Below, piece by piece: positions 1 to 6,588 of a DNA stretch of 10,038 nucleotides. Source of the DNA: Dehalococcoidia bacterium (GTDB taxonomy: Bacteria > Chloroflexota > Dehalococcoidia > Dehalococcoidales > Fen-1064); the NCBI GenBank assembly GCA_011192055.1, contig DUES01000121.1, forward strand, positions 1 through 10,038, read 5' to 3'. How positions within the stretch are numbered: position 1 is the stretch's first letter; each line of letters opens with the position of its first letter. Position numbers and translations under genes: made by a program. The notes beneath the pieces were generated by a model that saw nothing but the letters and a program-made list of their open reading frames with translations, was not told the DNA's origin and ran no database searches.

Positions 1-160
1 CCAGTTCTTCGGCTGCCCTGTTGCCGTCAATGAATGTTCCTTCTAAGTCAGTTATATAGAAAGCATCCGGCGCAAATTCGAATAAAGTCCTGAACCTGTC
101 ACTGGAATACAGCAGTTTTTCTTCCGTTTGCACTTGCTTTCCTTTCTCAGCCTGCTTCAT
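1..160 (-). CDS. PAS-domain sensor protein, N-terminal part (cut by window edge)
   Basis: Reading leftwards from the ATG at 158-160, the frame stays open to base 1 (53 codons) and runs off the window. The first 17 or so residues are charged and coiled-coil-like (KQAEKGKQVQTEEKLL). They are followed by the start of a PAS fold: SSDRFRTLFEFAPDAFYITD, then LEGTFIDGNRAAEEL. The pattern 'RFRTLFE.APDAFYITD..G.F.D.N.AAEEL' is typical of PAS sensor modules in bacterial histidine kinases and diguanylate cyclases, where the PAS domain binds a small ligand or cofactor or mediates dimerisation. The output domain lies outside the window, so kinase, cyclase or other cannot be decided. There is no good ribosome binding site before the ATG. 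In-frame stops occur at 188-190 and 206-208, and the residues between 190 and 160 (TNEALLKAN) resemble an inter-PAS linker. The true gene may therefore once have begun further upstream. The PAS assignment is firm; intactness is not. Confidence 0.75.
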   Translation of the reverse strand, partial: MKQAEKGKQVQTEEKLLYSSDRFRTLFEFAPDAFYITDLEGTFIDGNRAAEEL

Positions 161-205
161 GTTGGCTTTCAGGAGTGCTTCGTTTGTTCACCGCAATATG
201 TCACT

Positions 206-388
206 TCAACTGATGGTTTGGAAGTGCAAAGCGACGCCAATGTAATGGTGGGACTCAAGATGAAGCATGTTTTCCAGATAATAACAATCTTTTCTGATAT
301 ACAATCCAGCTACCCGGCAGTTGTTTTCATCAATGCGTACTTCAACATCCTGCTTACCGACAGGTACATATAATGTATCTGCGTGCTG
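206..388 (-). other. Unrecognised open stretch in the same frame as the PAS gene, no start codon
   Basis: Between a TAG at 389-391 and a TGA at 206-208 the minus strand is open for 60 codons, in the same frame as the PAS gene downstream. The translation looks protein-like, with segments such as VGKQDVEVRIDENN, CRVAGLYIRKDCYYLENM and LHLESHHYIGVALHF, and it is rich in charged residues with a few Cys and His. I do not recognise a family. There is no ATG, GTG or TTG near its beginning; the first usable codons are a TTG and an ATG well inside. After its stop the frame continues with SDILR, a second TGA (188-190), then TNEALLKAN and the PAS protein. 'SDI.R.TNEALL' resembles the end-of-PAS 'DITERK..EEAL' linker. 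It could be a decayed upstream half of the sensor gene, or a chance frame inside an untranslated leader. Confidence 0.25.
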
Positions 389-390
389 CT

Positions 391-419
391 ATTGTCTTAT
401 TCTCAAACACTGTTGTCAA
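391..419 (-). promoter_or_regulatory. Putative sigma70-type promoter reading towards the PAS gene
   Basis: On the minus strand TTGACA (419-414, consensus -35) is followed by a 17-nt spacer and GACAAT (396-391, 4 of 6 matches to TATAAT). The bases just upstream of the -35 (420-450) are very AT-rich, as in UP elements. Transcription would begin near 384, giving a leader of about 220 nt before the ATG at 160. It lies just after the amidohydrolase stop (530), so the sensor gene would have its own promoter. This rests on a consensus match only. Confidence 0.45.
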
Positions 420-529
420 GGTATTTATTAAAAAATATATTACATTTTTCACAAAACCATCATCCTTCTGCAAAACCTGTTGTCCTTGTCCCGATACCAG
501 AATATGCCTAGTGGTTGACCGGATGATTT
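420..529. other. Intergenic spacer between amidohydrolase stop and PAS promoter
   Basis: This spacer belongs to a stretch of about 370 bases (161-529) without a confident gene. It is AT-rich near 420-460, and a GGTTTTG-type heptamer occurs twice on the minus strand (around 454-479). I could not find a convincing stem plus T-run terminator for the amidohydrolase gene, nor any RNA gene. Confidence 0.4.
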
Positions 530-2140
530 CTAAGTCTGGTAAACGAACTCTCCCCCTACCATTGTTGCCAGGACAGGGATATCTTTTATCGTCTCAGGTG
601 CTACCTGTGACAGGTCTGCCCCAAGGAATACAATGTCAGCCAGCTTGCCCGGCTCAATCGAGCCTTTGATATTTTCTTCGAAGGACGTTTGAGCGCTGCC
701 CATAGTATAAATCCATAGTGCTTCCTCAGGCGTAACCCGCTGTTCCGGTCCGAGTAACTCTCCCGTGTGACCCTTTCTGGTAACGCAGGATTGAATTCCT
801 GCCAGCGGCGGCCACGGTGCACAAAGATGGTCGGAACTGCCGCCAACAACGATTCCATTGTCCAGGAACGACCTGTGGGCAAACATCATGGAAAGGCGTT
901 CCGGACCATAGAAGCGCATCTTTTCCGCATGGTAGTAGATATAGGAACCGAAAGGAAGTACGGCAATACCCAGTTGTTTCATCCGGGTAAGTATTTCCGG
1001 TGTTACAACAGTGCCATGTTCCAGGCGGTGACGGTGGTTTTCCCTGGGATACAGTTCGAGGGCTTTCCGGTAGGCATCCAGCGTCATGTTAATAATACGG
1101 TCGCCATTTGCATGAACAGCTACCTGGAATCCTGCCCGGTGAGCCGTAATGATACGTTCCTCAAGAACATCAGGAGCTATCGCCAGGATTCCGTAGTCGT
1201 CGGTTGTTCCTTCATATGGCGTGCTGAGATAGGCCGTCCGACCCGCAATTGCGCCGTCTCCTATTATCTTGATAGCCCCCACCCGCAGCATCTCATCACC
1301 GAACCGCGTACGTATGCCGGAATCTATCAGTGTATCAAGAAATTCAACAGCCGGCAGCATATATGTGCGTATGCTGAGATTGCCGTTTATGTGCGCTTTC
1401 TGGTATGCCTGGAATCCGGTAGAGTCGACGCTTGCATCGGTGAAACTGGTCAGACCGAGGCTGGCAGCACTTTGACAGGCCCACTTTATCGCTTCCTGGT
1501 CATCTCCTTGAGCAGTACCTGAGATAATGGAACCGGGTCCTTGCGTAAATTGTCCCTGGGCTGTCTCGTAGATAACGCCGTCAAGTTCCCCGGTGGACGG
1601 GTCTCGCCCGTAACGACCACCTACCGGGTCAACTGCCTCACGGGTCAGTCCTGCACGTGCCAGACCGGTGCTGTTGGTGGTCGACATGTGACCCGCGACG
1701 TGACGTATCCAGACCGGGTGCTCCGGAGCTGCTTCATCCAGGTCGTGTCGATTAAGAAACCAGTCCTCTTCCATCTTGGTATCGTCGTATCCGTAACCGA
1801 TAATCCATTCACCCCGGGGTGTTTGCCGTGCTTTATCGGCAATCAGTCTTTTTATCTCTTTCAGGGATGAAACTACGTCAGGGCCACAGTCCAGTAAAAA
1901 GTGCGAATGCCCGGCCCATAGAACATGGCAATGTGCATCGTTAAGACCGGGAATAATTGTCTGCCCTGACGCATTGATTACGCGGGTACCTGTTCCGGTC
2001 AGGGGTTCAATGTCCTCGTTTGCCCCAACCGCGACGATATGGCCGAACTTAATTGCTAAAGCTTGTGCCTTCGGCCGGGTTCGGTCAACCGTTATTATGT
2101 TTCCATTCTTTATTACCAGGTCTGCATTACTGCCTGACAT
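530..2140 (-). CDS. YtcJ-like metal-dependent amidohydrolase (amidohydrolase family 3)
   Basis: This 536-residue protein has the full layout of the YtcJ/N-substituted formamide deformylase branch of the amidohydrolase superfamily. These are cytoplasmic metal-dependent hydrolases of C-N bonds. An N-terminal beta-sandwich segment (DLVIKNGNIITVD) leads to PGLNDAHCHVLWAG, with the metal-binding H-x-H at about residues 70-72. Further motifs follow in order: HVAGH, KIIGDGAIAGRTAYLSTPY, VAVHANGDRI, RLEHG, and GGSSDHLCAPWPPLAG, which holds the catalytic Asp region. The C-terminal sandwich ends with GSIEPGKLADIVFLGADL. Length fits the family (about 530-550). The ATG at 2140 is chosen because GGAGGG lies 5 nt upstream (2146-2151); the frame is open to 2173, but that would add 11 atypical residues and no ribosome binding site. 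The substrate cannot be read from the sequence; members act on amides, formamides or similar. It is divergent from the peptide-type ABC unit, with a broken HNH gene between. Family is certain, substrate unknown. Confidence 0.93.
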   Translation of the reverse strand: MSGSNADLVIKNGNIITVDRTRPKAQALAIKFGHIVAVGANEDIEPLTGTGTRVINASGQTIIPGLNDAHCHVLWAGHSHFLLDCGPDVVSSLKEIKRLIADKARQTPRGEWIIGYGYDDTKMEEDWFLNRHDLDEAAPEHPVWIRHVAGHMSTTNSTGLARAGLTREAVDPVGGRYGRDPSTGELDGVIYETAQGQFTQGPGSIISGTAQGDDQEAIKWACQSAASLGLTSFTDASVDSTGFQAYQKAHINGNLSIRTYMLPAVEFLDTLIDSGIRTRFGDEMLRVGAIKIIGDGAIAGRTAYLSTPYEGTTDDYGILAIAPDVLEERIITAHRAGFQVAVHANGDRIINMTLDAYRKALELYPRENHRHRLEHGTVVTPEILTRMKQLGIAVLPFGSYIYYHAEKMRFYGPERLSMMFAHRSFLDNGIVVGGSSDHLCAPWPPLAGIQSCVTRKGHTGELLGPEQRVTPEEALWIYTMGSAQTSFEENIKGSIEPGKLADIVFLGADLSQVAPETIKDIPVLATMVGGEFVYQT

Positions 2141-2143
2141 TTC

Positions 2144-2151
2144 ATCCCTCC
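2144..2151 (-). promoter_or_regulatory. Ribosome binding site deciding the amidohydrolase start
   Basis: GGAGGG (2151-2146) stands 5 nt before the ATG at 2140. It overlaps an out-of-frame ATG at 2145-2143. The same SD-ATG-N2-ATG arrangement recurs before the substrate-binding lipoprotein gene (4801-4812). Confidence 0.8.
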
Positions 2152-2194
2152 AACTGAAAACGGTCGGTGGCATCGTGTTACGCGTGTCCCAAGT

Positions 2195-2465
2195 ATGGAG
2201 GCTTCAAGGATAAAAATCAATGGTCATAAGCATTATGGTCCGGATGGTTGTCTTATTATCTTTTCTCAGCACCCGGAATGAATCTGAAATTGAAAAAAGC
2301 GAAAACGGCTACAACAACAATAGTCCAGGAAACATTAGCGCTCTGTGTCCCAATTGTCATAGTTATGCGCATAGAAATCAGATGAGTAACAGCCAGTTGA
2401 GGAACTGGGTGCAAAGAAGTTGGGAAACCTGCAAGAGAGCACATATTAACATCAATTATAACTGA
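2195..2465 (+). pseudogene. HNH endonuclease remnant with an apparent frameshift
   Basis: The frame ending at the TGA 2463-2465 contains NNNSPGNISALCPNCHSYAHRN, the zinc/catalytic end of HNH nucleases ('NNSPENL..LCPNCH...H'), followed by SNSQLRNWVQRSWETCKR. HNH domains nick or cut DNA using a His-metal site. In this frame the upstream residues from the ATG at 2220 (MVISIMVRMVVLLSFLSTR) do not look like HNH protein. In the neighbouring frame, an ATG at 2195 gives GHKHYGPDGCLIIFSQHPE up to a TGA at 2279-2281. That looks like the earlier half of an HNH motif ('G..CL.fhH'), so a +1 frame change near 2277-2282 would join the two halves. Even joined, the product (about 90 residues) is short and has no clear ribosome binding site or promoter. 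A separate intact 81-residue protein starting at 2220 is possible (AAGGA 9 nt upstream) but less likely. The HNH end is clear; the frameshift is inferred. Confidence 0.6.
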
Positions 2466-2504
2466 CCATATTTCTGCATGTTAAATATAGAGAAGAGATA
2501 AACT

Positions 2505-2534
2505 CGTACGTAAACGTATTGACATGTACGTACG
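2505..2534. promoter_or_regulatory. 8-bp inverted repeat flanking the -35 (candidate operator)
   Basis: CGTACGTA at 2505-2512 and its exact reverse complement TACGTACG at 2527-2534 are separated by 14 nt. The -35 hexamer of the transporter promoter lies inside the spacer. Each arm is itself nearly self-complementary (CGTACG), and an extra ACGTA sits at 2514-2518. The position fits a repressor site that would occlude RNA polymerase, but the regulator is not identifiable from the sequence. Confidence 0.5.
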
Positions 2535-2547
2535 GACAGTGTATATT
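2519..2547 (+). promoter_or_regulatory. Strong sigma70-type promoter of the ABC transporter unit
   Basis: TTGACA (2519-2524) is a perfect -35. A 17-nt spacer separates it from TATATT (2542-2547), which matches the -10 consensus at 5 of 6 positions. The predicted start is near 2554, about 190 nt before the dppB-like ATG. It is by far the best promoter match seen in the window, and the next gene on this strand is the permease. Confidence 0.7.
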
Positions 2548-2553
2548 TATTGG

Positions 2554-2741
2554 AATATTCATACGTGATGTGCCAGGTATAAGTGGCTTCATCAGATATC
2601 ACGCTACTAAAACGCAGGATAGCAGTTGTATGGCGATTGTTTTCACAGGCTTAGGGTGTTATCTATGTATACCCGCTATTTTATATATTTTGAAGCCTGA
2701 TTGCGGATAACAGTGTCACCAGAGGTGGAGAAGGAGATTCG
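2554..2741 (+). promoter_or_regulatory. Long, possibly structured 5' leader of the transporter mRNA
   Basis: About 190 nt separate the predicted transcription start from the permease ATG. GGCTTCA (2585-2591) can pair with TGAAGCC (2691-2697), which would close a domain of about 100 nt. Inside it GGGTGT and ATACCC (about 2654-2675) can form a small stem. The stretch ends with the ribosome binding site AAGGAG (2731-2736), 5 nt before the ATG. I do not recognise a known riboswitch class. The 63-codon open frame here uses a TTG within the -35 box and looks spurious. Confidence 0.35.
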
Positions 2742-3704
2742 ATGACGGCCTATATTATACGTAGAGTGATACTTATCATCCCGACACTGATAATTTCCAG
2801 CATGCTGGTATTTATCATAATCCGCCTCATTCCGGGGAGTGCTGTGGATATACTTATAGCCAGGATGGACCTTTCCGCTGGCTGGAGTCCGGACCAGAAG
2901 CAAGCCCTGATAAGGGAACTGGGGATGGATAAACCCGTCTGGGTTCAGTACGGCGTGTGGATGAAGGACATCATTACGCGTGGTGACCTCGGGGACCGCC
3001 TGTGGGAAAGCACCCCTGTTACCGAGGAAATTCTCCGCCGACTGCCGATTACGTTTGAGCTGGGCACAATGGCCCTGCTAACAGGATTACTGATATCTTT
3101 CCCGATTGGTATCTATTCAGGCATAAGACAGGATACGATAGGAGACTATATAGGGCGTAGCTTTGCCATTTTCTGTATTGCTGTGCCGGGGTTCTGGATA
3201 GGCACCATGGTGGTAACGCTGCCTTCAATCTGGTGGAACTGGTCGCCTCCGATAATCATAACCAGGTTCACTCAGGACCCCCTGACGAACCTGGGGGAAT
3301 TCATTGTTCCCGGCATTATTGTTGGTATGGGTATGGCAGGCGCCAACATGAGAATGGTGCGGACCATGATGCTGGAGGTGCTCAGGCAGGACTACATCCG
3401 TACGGCATGGGCAAAGGGGCTGAGAGAGAGGGTGGTTGTGCTGCGACATGCCCTGAAGAATGCGCTTATCCCCGTCATTACCATAATAGGAATGCAGTTA
3501 CCTGTCCTTATCGGTGGCGCCGTTATCATCGAACAGATATTCGCACTGCCCGGAATCGGACGTCTGGTGGTTTCGTCAGCCTTCACCAGAGATTATCCCA
3601 CCCTTTCAGGAGCGGTCTTCTTTATTGCCGCTGGTGTAATGTTTATTAACCTGCGCGTGGACCTGGCCTATGCCTGGCTGGACCCGAGGGTGCAGTATAG
3701 ATAG
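2742..3704 (+). CDS. ABC transporter permease, DppB/OppB family
   Basis: This 320-residue integral membrane protein forms one half of the channel of an oligopeptide/dipeptide/nickel-type ABC importer. The N-terminal helix (about residues 8-30, ending in FIIIRLIPGSAVDIL) is followed by a periplasm/outside-facing loop with VWVQYGVWMKDIITRGDLG. Five further helices follow. The cytoplasmic EAA loop (about 215-240, QDYIRTAWAKGLRERVVVLR) docks on the ATPase. The ending INLRVDLAYAWLDPRVQYR is the usual DppB C-terminus. The start is fixed by AAGGAG 5 nt upstream. Length is normal for the family (305-340). It is the first gene of the unit, 13 nt before the partner permease. Substrate class cannot be told from the permease; peptides, opines and amides are all possible in this family. 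Confidence 0.95.
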   Translation: MTAYIIRRVILIIPTLIISSMLVFIIIRLIPGSAVDILIARMDLSAGWSPDQKQALIRELGMDKPVWVQYGVWMKDIITRGDLGDRLWESTPVTEEILRRLPITFELGTMALLTGLLISFPIGIYSGIRQDTIGDYIGRSFAIFCIAVPGFWIGTMVVTLPSIWWNWSPPIIITRFTQDPLTNLGEFIVPGIIVGMGMAGANMRMVRTMMLEVLRQDYIRTAWAKGLRERVVVLRHALKNALIPVITIIGMQLPVLIGGAVIIEQIFALPGIGRLVVSSAFTRDYPTLSGAVFFIAAGVMFINLRVDLAYAWLDPRVQYR

Positions 3705-3717
3705 GGGGAAGCAAGGA

Positions 3718-4680
3718 ATGAGCGAGATACGAGAAACGGCTGCCAGGGCCGGAGAAGAAAAAAGGCGTAAACCGTTTGCTGATTTCTTCAACAGGTTACT
3801 TCGAGAAAAGCCGTTGGGTACGTTGGGACTGGTGATAGTGGTAGTGTTTCTGTTGGCCGGCATATTGGCCGACGTGATAACACCCTACGGGATGAATGAA
3901 AGTCACGTGCCTGACCGCCTCCAGGGACCATCAACTTCGTACTGGATGGGGACGGATAACCAGGGCAGGGACCTGTTCACCCGGGTTGTTTACGGCGCTC
4001 GCGTATCCATGATAGTAGGCCTCGGCGCTACGGCTATTTCCCTGGTTGTATCGGTTATCGGTGGTGTCACCAGCGGTTTCATAGGAGGTAAGTTTGACCT
4101 GATATTCCAGCGGTTCGTGGATGCCTACATGGTTTTCCCGACACTGGTTATACTTATCGTGCTGGCGTCACTGACAGGACAGGGCATAATGCAGATTACC
4201 ATCGTACTCGGGCTGCAGTTCGGTATTGTGGGTATCAGGTCAGTAAGAGGGCCTGTAATCCAGGTGAAATCTAATGTCTATATCGAAGCAGCCAAATCAG
4301 CAGGCTGTTCACTGTGGAGGGTATTGTGGCGGCATATACTGCCAAACGTTATGGCTACAATCATCGTCTTCGCAACACTGCGTGTACCCGGCATCATCAT
4401 GACGGAGGCTTCTCTGAGTTTCCTGGGATTCGGTATCCCGCCTCCTGACCCGAGCTGGGGAGGGATGCTGAGCGGTTCGGCGCGTACTTTCATGCTGCAG
4501 AACCCGTGGATTGCCGTATGGCCGGGGCTGGCTCTGGCATTAGTCGTATACGGTACCAACATGTTCGGTGACGCATTGAGAGATTTGCTCGACCCAAGGC
4601 TGAGGGGTGGTGTCGGGCGCTATTCCGGCGCAAAGCTACAGAGGGTACGCAAAAATGCGGTTAAAAAGGCTGAAGCATAA
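3718..4680 (+). CDS. ABC transporter permease, DppC/OppC family
   Basis: This second permease half of the importer is also 320 residues. A basic cytoplasmic N-terminus (EEKRRKPFADFFNRLLREKP) precedes the first helix (about 35-57, LGLVIVVVFLLAGILADV), as usual in OppC_N. The family signature YWMGTDNQGRDLFTRVVYGAR follows at about 78-98. The EAA loop is at about 186-210 (VYIEAAKSAGCSLWRVLWRH), then ILPNVMATIIVFATLRVPG and EASLSFLGFGIPPPDPSWGG, the strongly conserved DppC end region. The protein closes with LLDPRLRG. The ATG at 3718 is chosen over an earlier in-frame start at 3670, because 3670 lies inside dppB and adds non-family residues; GGGGA and AAGGA stand at 3705-3709 and 3713-3717. It probably pairs with the upstream DppB-like permease in one transcript. 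Confidence 0.95.
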   Translation: MSEIRETAARAGEEKRRKPFADFFNRLLREKPLGTLGLVIVVVFLLAGILADVITPYGMNESHVPDRLQGPSTSYWMGTDNQGRDLFTRVVYGARVSMIVGLGATAISLVVSVIGGVTSGFIGGKFDLIFQRFVDAYMVFPTLVILIVLASLTGQGIMQITIVLGLQFGIVGIRSVRGPVIQVKSNVYIEAAKSAGCSLWRVLWRHILPNVMATIIVFATLRVPGIIMTEASLSFLGFGIPPPDPSWGGMLSGSARTFMLQNPWIAVWPGLALALVVYGTNMFGDALRDLLDPRLRGGVGRYSGAKLQRVRKNAVKKAEA

Positions 4681-4684
4681 ATCC

Positions 4685-4698
4685 TGCACTTAAGTGCA
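4685..4698. repeat. Perfect 14-bp palindrome after the dppC-like gene
   Basis: TGCACTTAAGTGCA reads the same on both strands, starting 5 nt after the dppC-like stop codon. As RNA it gives only a 5-bp stem with a 4-nt loop and no T-run, so it is a poor terminator. It could be a protein-binding site or an RNA-processing stem between the permease and binding-protein cistrons. Confidence 0.5.
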
Positions 4699-4744
4699 AT
4701 TATCTACCGAATATCTATAAGCTGATAGCAGGGAGGCCGGTAAT

Positions 4745-4768
4745 GTGAAAATAGGCTTGAGTCCGTAG
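4745..4768 (+). other. Possible 7-codon mini-ORF before the binding-protein gene
   Basis: A strong ribosome binding site, GGGAGG (4731-4736), is followed by an ATG at 4743-4745 that is at once closed by TGA. Overlapping it, a GTG at 4745 opens seven codons (MKIGLSP) before TAG at 4766-4768. It may be a leader peptide, a translation-coupling device or chance; it is too short to judge. Confidence 0.2.
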
Positions 4769-4809
4769 TGTATGGCAGCCAGAGAAAAAGAGAAGCTAAA
4801 GGAGATGAG

Positions 4810-6561
4810 ATGAAAAGAAGGATATTACTACTCTTGCTGTGTAGTCTGCTGGTGGTAGCACTGGTTCTGCCGTCCTGCAAGGGAGATGTTGAGGAACCAA
4901 CAACTTCCAACGGCGAAGTTGTTGTAGAACCGGCAAAAGATGAACCAATTTACGGTGGCACCCTGACCCCGGCCTTTTGTGTGCAGAACTGGTCCGGTGG
5001 ACCGACGGGCTGGGACATGGTGAAGTGGACCTGGATGGGGCACGCCTATCAGTCTTTCGTCTGTGATGGGCTTTTGATGGGTGATTTCACTAAAGGTCCG
5101 TCAGGTACCGGGGAGTTCGGATTCGTCAGCACCGACTTTATTCCGGACGCATCCGCTACTGGTGCCCTTGCAACAAGCTGGGAGTTCCCGGAACCCACCA
5201 TTATCCGTTTCAACCTGCGGCAGGGTGTGAAATGGCAGGACAAGTTCCCGACTAATGGCAGAGACCTGACGGCTGATGATGTAGTCTGGGCCTTAAACCG
5301 CACAATCGGCTTCGAGGATGGTAAGGGAAGATGGCCAAGGCACAACTTCATCAAGGAAGTCAGAAAGGTCGACAGCAAAACGATTGAGTTCGAGTTTGTG
5401 GAACCTATGGCCTTCTGGGGTTATGAAATTGGCTGGGGACCGTACATGCTTATCTACCCTCAAGAATCAGAGGAAGCCGGTCTTGACAACTGGAAGAATA
5501 TTGCCGGAACCGGCCCGTTTTACGTTGAGGACTACGTAAGCGATGCTCAGATTACTTATGCAAGAAACCCGGACTGGTGGGCAACCTGGACCAAGGACGG
5601 CAAGACATACCAGCTACCGTTCCTGGACAAGATTATTATTCCCATTGTCCCCGAACAGGCAACGCGTCTTGCAGCATTCCGTACAGGTAAGATGGACATC
5701 TACCAGATGGCGGGTATGATAGCCAAGCGTGATATCATTGAGGTTAACCCTGAACTGGAGGATATCCTGGAAAGCAGGCAGGTTATGAGGGGCGGTGGCT
5801 GGCTTTTGTACTTCCCCTGGGATAAGGAGCCTTTTACCGACATTAAAGTCCGTAAAGCGATGAACATGGCACTAGACCGTCAGGCATTAATTGAGGCCTT
5901 CTACGAGGGCGTTGGCATGATATTCTACTTCCCGCTACAGGAGTCCGATGGTCCTTCACTGTTCACACCCCTGGAGGATTGTCCCGAGGGAGTACAGGAG
6001 TATTTCGAATACAACCCGGATAAAGCGAAGGAGTACCTGGCCGACGCTGGATATCCCAATGGCTTCAGTACGATCTTAACCATGGGAGTCTCCGATACAG
6101 CACCGGACTTTGGTGCCATGCTCCAGGAGTTCTGGGCGGAAATCGGGATAGATGCTGAACTGAGAATAATGGAAGAAGCAACTATTCAAGCCATGGGATT
6201 CGACCGCTCGTTCGAGGGCGTAATCTCACATGGCATCCAGTCAAGACCGCAGGTGTATAACGATTACACTTGTGACCACGCCTACAACTTCGGTGGTTTC
6301 TGTGATGAGTATTACGAAGATCAATGGAATATAGCCAAGACCACACCTGATATCGAAAAACGTGATGCTATACTGAAAGATCTGTATGTTTACCTCAAGA
6401 CCTTGTGCCCCGATATCTTGATGCCCTCCGGAGCCGAGTGGACGGCATGGTGGCCATGGGTAAAGAATTACACCGGCGAGACATCCTTCGGCTTCCACAA
6501 GCATAATTACTGGGCTTATGCCTGGATAGACGAAGATCTGAAGAAAGAGATGGGATACTAG
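4810..6561 (+). CDS. ABC transporter substrate-binding lipoprotein, family 5 (peptide-type)
   Basis: This 583-residue extracytoplasmic binding protein captures the ligand for the two permeases encoded just upstream. Residues 1-23 form a lipoprotein signal peptide: MKRR, a Leu/Val-rich helix, then the lipobox LPSC, so Cys23 would be lipidated. An acidic linker rich in Glu/Thr follows. The mature protein shows the SBP_bac_5 pattern: PIYGGTLT near the start, then a segment ending IIRFNLRQGVKWQDKFP and NGRDLTADDVVWALNRTIGF. Further on are GTGPFYVEDYVSD, YARNPDWW, FRTGKMDIYQ, DIKVRKAMNMALDRQALIEA and DKAKEYLADAGYPNGFS. Length is at the upper end for the family (500-600). The ATG at 4810 has AAAGGAG 5 nt upstream and gives an ideal signal peptide; the frame is open to 4768, but that would add basic residues ahead of it. 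The gene follows the permeases by 129 nt and ends before a hairpin. Many Trp and Tyr residues hint at an aromatic or amide ligand, which is speculation. Confidence 0.95.
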   Translation: MKRRILLLLLCSLLVVALVLPSCKGDVEEPTTSNGEVVVEPAKDEPIYGGTLTPAFCVQNWSGGPTGWDMVKWTWMGHAYQSFVCDGLLMGDFTKGPSGTGEFGFVSTDFIPDASATGALATSWEFPEPTIIRFNLRQGVKWQDKFPTNGRDLTADDVVWALNRTIGFEDGKGRWPRHNFIKEVRKVDSKTIEFEFVEPMAFWGYEIGWGPYMLIYPQESEEAGLDNWKNIAGTGPFYVEDYVSDAQITYARNPDWWATWTKDGKTYQLPFLDKIIIPIVPEQATRLAAFRTGKMDIYQMAGMIAKRDIIEVNPELEDILESRQVMRGGGWLLYFPWDKEPFTDIKVRKAMNMALDRQALIEAFYEGVGMIFYFPLQESDGPSLFTPLEDCPEGVQEYFEYNPDKAKEYLADAGYPNGFSTILTMGVSDTAPDFGAMLQEFWAEIGIDAELRIMEEATIQAMGFDRSFEGVISHGIQSRPQVYNDYTCDHAYNFGGFCDEYYEDQWNIAKTTPDIEKRDAILKDLYVYLKTLCPDILMPSGAEWTAWWPWVKNYTGETSFGFHKHNYWAYAWIDEDLKKEMGY

Positions 6562-6588
6562 GCACTACACCTCTTAAACTAAACCTGT

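Noticed and set aside
188..208. TGA recoding (stop codon read as sense) in the PAS upstream region
   Set aside because: TGA acts as a normal stop in several well-defined genes here (for example 7399-7401 and 8998-9000), so a general code change is not supported.
128..373. 81-codon plus-strand frame opposite the PAS gene start
   Set aside because: No ribosome binding site, no recognisable domain, and it overlaps the start of a real PAS coding sequence on the other strand.
767..1522. 251-codon open frame on the plus strand
   Set aside because: It lies fully antisense to the amidohydrolase gene, whose family motifs are unmistakable; the plus-strand translation shows no family pattern and no ribosome binding site.
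2519..2710. 63-codon frame in the transporter leader
   Set aside because: Its start would be a TTG that is part of the -35 box, transcription begins downstream of it, and no ribosome binding site is present.
3233..3649. 138-codon plus-strand frame inside the dppB-like gene
   Set aside because: It is a different frame of the same strand as a clear permease; the product is rich in H, G, R and C without domain pattern.
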